This document shows, piece by piece, positions 16,788 through 20,128 of a DNA stretch of 20,128 nucleotides. Made by a program: the position numbers and the translations under genes. The notes under the pieces are model-generated. The model ran no database searches. It was not told where the DNA came from and was given only the letters and a program-made list of their open reading frames with translations. Position 1 is the stretch's first letter, and each line of letters opens with the position of its first letter. This DNA is from an uncultured beta proteobacterium (GTDB taxonomy: Bacteria; Pseudomonadota; Gammaproteobacteria; Burkholderiales; Burkholderiaceae), in assembly GCA_903843315.1 (NCBI GenBank), contig CAIMPQ010000186.1:1-20128 (forward strand). The letters run 5' to 3'.

Positions 16788-16919
16788 GGGCAATCTCTAT
16801 ATTCAAAGGGAGGTTTAATGTGGTTTTGTTGTGTTGCAACATATTCTATTGGAAACCTTAGAGTCAGTGGGGATTTTTTAGCGTTTAAAGGGGTTAAATA
16901 GGGGTTTTAACGGATAAGC
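16788..16919 (-). promoter_or_regulatory. Upstream region of the sdh operon
   Basis: About 130 bp between the GntR gene and sdhC, both transcribed leftward. It contains a perfect 10-bp palindrome TGTTGCAACA (16832-16841), a TAGAAT that could act as a -10 on the minus strand (16844-16849), and three G4 tracts followed by A/T runs at 16869, 16890 and 16901. No good -35 partner and no intrinsic terminator were found, so transcription from the GntR gene may also enter sdh. Read as a regulatory region by position; promoter details are uncertain. Confidence 0.4.
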
Positions 16920-17657
16920 TCAGTTCAATTTGTTCTCGTAATGCTGATCAGAAGTGTCGTACCTTGCGTGTCGAATTTCTACTGGTTTATTCCCGTAGGT
17001 ATACGCAACCCTCTCTACTGAGAGTAATGGTGCACCCACCTCTAAGTTCAAATGCTTAGCCAACACTTGGTTGGCAGCTATGGCCTTGATTTTTTCTTCG
17101 GCACGCACCATGTGGGTGAAGTATTGACTTTCATACAAGGCATAAACCGGGCCATGCCACGCAGTTAGCGCATCGAGATCCAAGCCCTTAAATCGTCCGC
17201 CAGACAACCAAATCTCTTCAAAAACAATGGGTTTGCCTGCAAAGCTCTGTACGCGATCAATATGAATTACCGAATCACCTGCCTTTAATTTAAGCAAGTT
17301 CGCAACATAGGGGCTTGCTTTAGTCTTTACGCATGTTAAAAACTGGCTTATCAGGTGAAATTTTTCACCTGAATCCGGAGCGAGCCGTAAAAACCGATAT
17401 TGCCAGTCGTCTTCCTGGTGGGTAGCCACAAAAGTACCTTTACCCTGGCGCCTCACCAATAAATTTTGCGCGGCTAACTCATCTATTGCCTTGCGAACCG
17501 TACCCTGGCTTACTGCGTAGCGAGCCGCAAGCTCCATTTCGCTGGGAATAGCATCCCCAGGAAGCCATTCAGAGGCTTGAAGGCTGGCCAAAATCATCGC
17601 CTTAATCTGTTCGTACAGAGGGCTAAATGAGGCTACTGGCATGGTTAAATCTGACAA
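16920..17657 (-). CDS. GntR-family transcriptional regulator with UTRA domain
   Basis: HutC-subfamily repressor/activator of 245 residues. A winged HTH (about 12-80) shows the recognition region PSEMELAARYAVSQGTVRKA (38-57) and wing RRQGKGTFV (69-77). A UTRA ligand-binding domain follows (about 98-238), ending in the typical PVEIRHARYDTSD segment. The TTG at 17657 has GGAG 5-6 bases upstream; an ATG at 17642 (240 residues) has no ribosome site, so the TTG is favoured but not certain. It lies between divergent mdh and same-strand sdhCDAB-gltA, a placement I recall as conserved in Burkholderiales. This suggests it controls TCA-cycle genes, with an organic acid or acyl compound as possible effector. 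Effector and targets are inference. Confidence 0.88.
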   Translation of the reverse strand: MSDLTMPVASFSPLYEQIKAMILASLQASEWLPGDAIPSEMELAARYAVSQGTVRKAIDELAAQNLLVRRQGKGTFVATHQEDDWQYRFLRLAPDSGEKFHLISQFLTCVKTKASPYVANLLKLKAGDSVIHIDRVQSFAGKPIVFEEIWLSGGRFKGLDLDALTAWHGPVYALYESQYFTHMVRAEEKIKAIAANQVLAKHLNLEVGAPLLSVERVAYTYGNKPVEIRHARYDTSDQHYENKLN

Positions 17658-17704
17658 ATTAACTCCATGACGCTATCAATTGGATAAAATTCAGGGTAAT
17701 TCTA

Positions 17705-17718
17705 GTCTTATATAAGAC
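17705..17718. promoter_or_regulatory. Perfect 14-bp palindrome, candidate GntR operator
   Basis: GTCTTATATAAGAC reads identically on both strands. It ends 4 bp before the -35 of the predicted mdh promoter. On the other strand it directly abuts a TAGAAT (17699-17704), the best -10 candidate for the GntR gene, so it would fall in the -35/-10 spacer of that promoter. Short perfect palindromes with an A/T centre are typical GntR/HutC operators. No second copy was noticed upstream of sdhC or gltA. Confidence 0.55.
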
Positions 17719-17722
17719 ATCA

Positions 17723-17752
17723 TTGACAGTGTAAAGCTAAAGTCCCTACACT
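17723..17752 (+). promoter_or_regulatory. Predicted sigma-70 promoter of mdh
   Basis: TTGACA (17723-17728, perfect -35) and TACACT (17747-17752, 4 of 6 to the -10 consensus) with an 18-bp spacer, about 55 bp before the mdh ATG. GATAAT at 17759-17764 is an alternative -10 but lacks a -35 partner. Confidence 0.5.
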
Positions 17753-17806
17753 TGAATGGATAATAGAAAAGTTTTCATTAATTAACCTTCCTCGGAGTTA
17801 TTAGTA

Positions 17807-18796
17807 ATGGCAAAAGCCCCAATGCGTGTCGCTGTAACCGGTGCAGCCGGTCAAATCGGATATTCCCTTCTGTTCCGCATCGCCAATGGCGACCTTTTGG
17901 GCAAAGATCAGCCCGTAATTCTCCAATTGCTTGAGATTCCCGATGAGAAAGCACAAAAAGCCTTAGCTGGCGTCATGATGGAATTGGAAGACTGCGCATT
18001 CCCACTCTTGGCTGGTATGTCTGCGCATTCCGATCCAATGACTGCATTCAAAGATATCGACGTTGCTCTTTTAGTTGGCGCACGTCCACGCGGTCCCGGC
18101 ATGGAGCGTAAAGATTTGCTCTCCGCGAATGCGCAAATTTTCACAGCACAAGGCAAAGCATTGAATGCTGTTGCTAAGAAGACTGTCAAAGTGTTGGTTG
18201 TTGGTAACCCAGCAAACACCAACGCCTACATCGCCATGAAATCAGCACCAGATATTCCTGCGAAGAACTTCACAGCAATGTTGCGCCTGGATCACAACCG
18301 CGCGCTCTCCCAATTAGCTAACAAATTAAACAAACCTGTTGCTGATATTGAGAAGCTCGTCGTTTGGGGTAACCACAGCCCAACGATGTACCCTGACTAT
18401 CGCTTTGCAAGCATCGATGGGAAATCTGTTAAGGACGCGATCAATGACGCAGCTTGGAATAAAGATGTGTTCATTCCTACTGTTGGTAAACGTGGTGCGG
18501 CCATCATTGAAGCACGCGGCCTTTCATCGGCAGCCTCTGCAGCGAATGCAGCCATTGACCACATCCATGATTGGGTGCTGGGTACCAATGGCAAATGGGT
18601 GACCATGGGCATTCCTTCTAAAGGCGAATACGATATTCCAGCCGAAGTCATTTACGGCTTCCCAGTAGTCTGCGAAAACGGTGAGTACAAGATGATCGAA
18701 GGTTTAGAGATCGACGAATTCTCCCGTGAGCGTATGACTCACACCCTTAACGAGTTGCTCGAAGAGCAAGCAGGCGTTAAGCACTTACTCTCCTAA
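17807..18796 (+). CDS. mdh: Malate dehydrogenase
   Basis: NAD-dependent oxidation of malate to oxaloacetate, which feeds GltA. The 329 residues are of the cytosolic-type MDH used by many betaproteobacteria, longer than E. coli Mdh. The NAD-binding loop is GAAGQIG (12-18). The mobile substrate loop ARPRGPGMERKDLL (92-105) has R95 and R101. VGNPANTNA is at 132-140, and the catalytic pair is D162 (LRLDHNRA) and H190 (WGNHSP). The ATG is preceded by CGGAG with a 9-base spacer. It is the first gene of a two-gene rightward unit and diverges from the GntR gene. Confidence 0.98.
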   Translation: MAKAPMRVAVTGAAGQIGYSLLFRIANGDLLGKDQPVILQLLEIPDEKAQKALAGVMMELEDCAFPLLAGMSAHSDPMTAFKDIDVALLVGARPRGPGMERKDLLSANAQIFTAQGKALNAVAKKTVKVLVVGNPANTNAYIAMKSAPDIPAKNFTAMLRLDHNRALSQLANKLNKPVADIEKLVVWGNHSPTMYPDYRFASIDGKSVKDAINDAAWNKDVFIPTVGKRGAAIIEARGLSSAASAANAAIDHIHDWVLGTNGKWVTMGIPSKGEYDIPAEVIYGFPVVCENGEYKMIEGLEIDEFSRERMTHTLNELLEEQAGVKHLLS

Positions 18797-18808
18797 GGAA
18801 AATTTCCA

Positions 18809-19189
18809 ATGAAGAAAAACCTTCTCATCATCAGCGCTGCACTAGCAGGCCTATTCGTCACTACAAGTGCAAGCGCTGCTGAAGAAGTTGTTACATGGAG
18901 CTGTAGCGAAAGCAAGCAGTTCAAAACCTCTAGTACTGGCAGTACCGAGAAAGTTCGCTTAACTTGGGATGCCCAGACTTATGACTTGGATCGTCAAACA
19001 TCTTTGCCAGGTAGCCTGCGTTACAAAAACATGAACAGTGGCCATGACCTGGTTGTGTTGGGCAATAAAGCAATGTTGTTTAATATCAAAGCTGGCGTAC
19101 GACTTGCTGATTTCTGCCAAACGCCAGAAATGAAAGCGGGCAAGATGCCTCATTTGTTTGCTGGTACAGAACCATTTGTTGCGAATTAA
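18809..19189 (+). CDS. Small secreted protein resembling MliC-type lysozyme inhibitors
   Basis: A 126-residue protein with a clear Sec signal peptide (KK at the start, hydrophobic core, cleavage after ASA at residue 23); the exported form is about 103 residues. Two cysteines remain (C32, C103), placed to form one disulfide. The order of features resembles MliC/PliC proteins: WSC near the start, a beta-rich middle with SLPGSLRY (65-72) and LGNKAML (84-90), then a cysteine near the end. There is no lipobox, so it would be periplasmic rather than membrane-bound. AAGGAA 8 bases upstream supports the ATG. It lies 12 bp after mdh with no terminator between, so it is probably cotranscribed. The inhibitor role is a tentative inference. 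Confidence 0.85.
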   Translation: MKKNLLIISAALAGLFVTTSASAAEEVVTWSCSESKQFKTSSTGSTEKVRLTWDAQTYDLDRQTSLPGSLRYKNMNSGHDLVVLGNKAMLFNIKAGVRLADFCQTPEMKAGKMPHLFAGTEPFVAN

Positions 19190-19207
19190 TTTCTGATTGC
19201 TGTCAGT

Positions 19208-19236
19208 AAAAAAGCCGAGAATTTCTCGGCTTTTTT
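19208..19236. terminator. Bidirectional intrinsic terminator
   Basis: A 13-bp perfect stem, AAAAAAGCCGAGA / TCTCGGCTTTTTT, with a 3-base ATT loop, flanked by A and T runs on both strands. It sits between the rightward mdh unit and the convergent DUF2863-like gene and can stop transcription both ways. Confidence 0.93.
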
Positions 19237-19260
19237 CTTTTTACAGCACCACTACATTTC

Positions 19261-20128
19261 CTAATGGAATAAAGGCTGTTGGGTAGGTGCATCATCGGGC
19301 ATTTCCGCATGTGTTGCCTCGCCTGAACGATCCGGAAATAATGGCGCCCCACAGTCATCGCATAACTCTGGATCAAACAACATGGCATGGCGGAAGACAT
19401 CTTCCACACCGGCATCATGCAAAGCATCACATATCTTTTTGATCGGGCTTTCATCATCCGATAAATCATTGAGCGCATCGCTTGCCACACTTTCACGATC
19501 ATATAAAGGCCAGATCACGCCATACATCACCTCAGCAGAACCCTTAGCGCTAAACGAAATACGGTACTCATCGGCCTGCTCTTCGCCAAATGCACCGACC
19601 ACGCAAGATAAGCCTGCTGGGAGAATGCCTAAAGTGCTTTCAAGATAATTGACTGCTGCACGAATGCTTAAAGGACGCACATGTTTATCAGCCAAGCGGC
19701 AATTCGTGAAATAAGCCTCGGGTAGTAAAAGTTCAAACTCGCAACCCGGCAACATGGAAGCAATCGGATCATGCATTGCGTTTTGCCAACCAATCAAACT
19801 TACCCCACGCTCTTGTCGTGCCGGAGCTTCAGCCTGCCAACGAAAGATGGGTGATCCACTTGGTGCGCTTAATGCAGCAATGATAAATCGCGGATCCGCT
19901 AAAACTGCAATCGTCTCGGACATATCCCGGAGTTCTAATTTCACATCTGCAGCAGAGATAGCAGCTGTTGCTAAGGCCTCGGTGAGGACCCGCGTTTGAC
20001 AATGCGAATGGGGCATCTGATCAATACTGTAAAGCCAAGGCACAATTGCCAAACGGGTATCGGGCGCAGCAACAGCGCTATTTAACGCCTGTGCGGTTGC
20101 CTCAATCATATTAGTGGGCAACGGACCA
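19261..20128 (-). CDS. DUF2863-like protein of unknown function (5' end outside window)
   Basis: The frame is open to the right edge (GPLPTNM... is read through position 20128), so the true start is probably beyond the window. Internal candidates are TTG at 20121 and ATG at 20109. About 288 residues are visible. The GPLP opening, the Q-T-R/EAL block, PIFRW, the GCEFELLLPEAY segment, the DEYRISF and GVIWPLY strands and the tail match my recollection of DUF2863, a betaproteobacterial family of about 390-400 residues. A CxxC motif (CDDCGAPLFP, residues 254-263 counted from the TTG) followed by HAEMP near the C-terminus could bind metal. No known function. It converges on the mdh unit across the terminator. 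Confidence 0.8.
   Translation of the reverse strand, partial: GPLPTNMIEATAQALNSAVAAPDTRLAIVPWLYSIDQMPHSHCQTRVLTEALATAAISAADVKLELRDMSETIAVLADPRFIIAALSAPSGSPIFRWQAEAPARQERGVSLIGWQNAMHDPIASMLPGCEFELLLPEAYFTNCRLADKHVRPLSIRAAVNYLESTLGILPAGLSCVVGAFGEEQADEYRISFSAKGSAEVMYGVIWPLYDRESVASDALNDLSDDESPIKKICDALHDAGVEDVFRHAMLFDPELCDDCGAPLFPDRSGEATHAEMPDDAPTQQPLFH

Noticed and set aside
16844..16849. TAGAAT as a definite sdhC -10 box
   Set aside because: No acceptable -35 hexamer at 16-18 bp; kept only as a possibility within the regulatory region.
1..20128. Mobile elements, CRISPR arrays, tRNA/rRNA genes or a new multi-gene defence-type system
   Set aside because: No direct-repeat arrays, transposase motifs, integrase genes or structural RNA features were seen; the content is conserved core metabolism.

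Overview
This window looks like a piece of core chromosome from a Burkholderiales betaproteobacterium, most likely Polynucleobacter or a close relative. I base that on the gene order, the moderate GC content by eye, and the protein sequences: an SdhA/B/C/D set with SdhE, a DUF2863-type protein, a UTRA-type GntR regulator next to mdh, and an entericidin-like lipoprotein between leuC and leuD. The genus call is from memory of these families and has not been searched.

Layout. From about 16.8 kb down to base 4, eighteen genes run on the minus strand with almost no space between them. In transcription order they are sdhC-sdhD-sdhA-sdhB-sdhE (succinate dehydrogenase and its flavinylation factor), gltA (citrate synthase), leuC-lipoprotein-leuD-leuB (leucine biosynthesis), asd (aspartate-semialdehyde dehydrogenase), a short fimV-like gene, truA (tRNA pseudouridine synthase), trpF-trpB-trpA (tryptophan biosynthesis), accD (acetyl-CoA carboxylase beta subunit) and folC (folylpolyglutamate synthase). 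The widest gap inside this run is 82 bp, upstream of gltA. Upstream of sdhC, on the same strand, is a GntR/UTRA regulator. Divergent from it is mdh (malate dehydrogenase), followed 12 bp later by a small secreted protein that resembles MliC-type lysozyme inhibitors. A strong bidirectional terminator separates this from a convergent DUF2863-like gene that runs off the right edge.

How the genes fit together. mdh, gltA and sdhCDAB are TCA-cycle genes. The GntR gene sits between mdh and sdh, and a perfect 14-bp palindrome lies in the mdh/gntR intergenic region beside a near-consensus mdh promoter. This suggests local, autoregulated control of TCA genes. Downstream, the run moves into leucine, aspartate-family and tryptophan biosynthesis, fatty-acid initiation and folate metabolism.

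No mobile elements, CRISPR arrays, tRNAs, rRNAs or defence genes were seen. No intergenic stretch exceeds 150 bp. I do not see a new multi-gene system here; the best leads are the regulatory palindrome and a few small or poorly characterised envelope proteins set among housekeeping genes.
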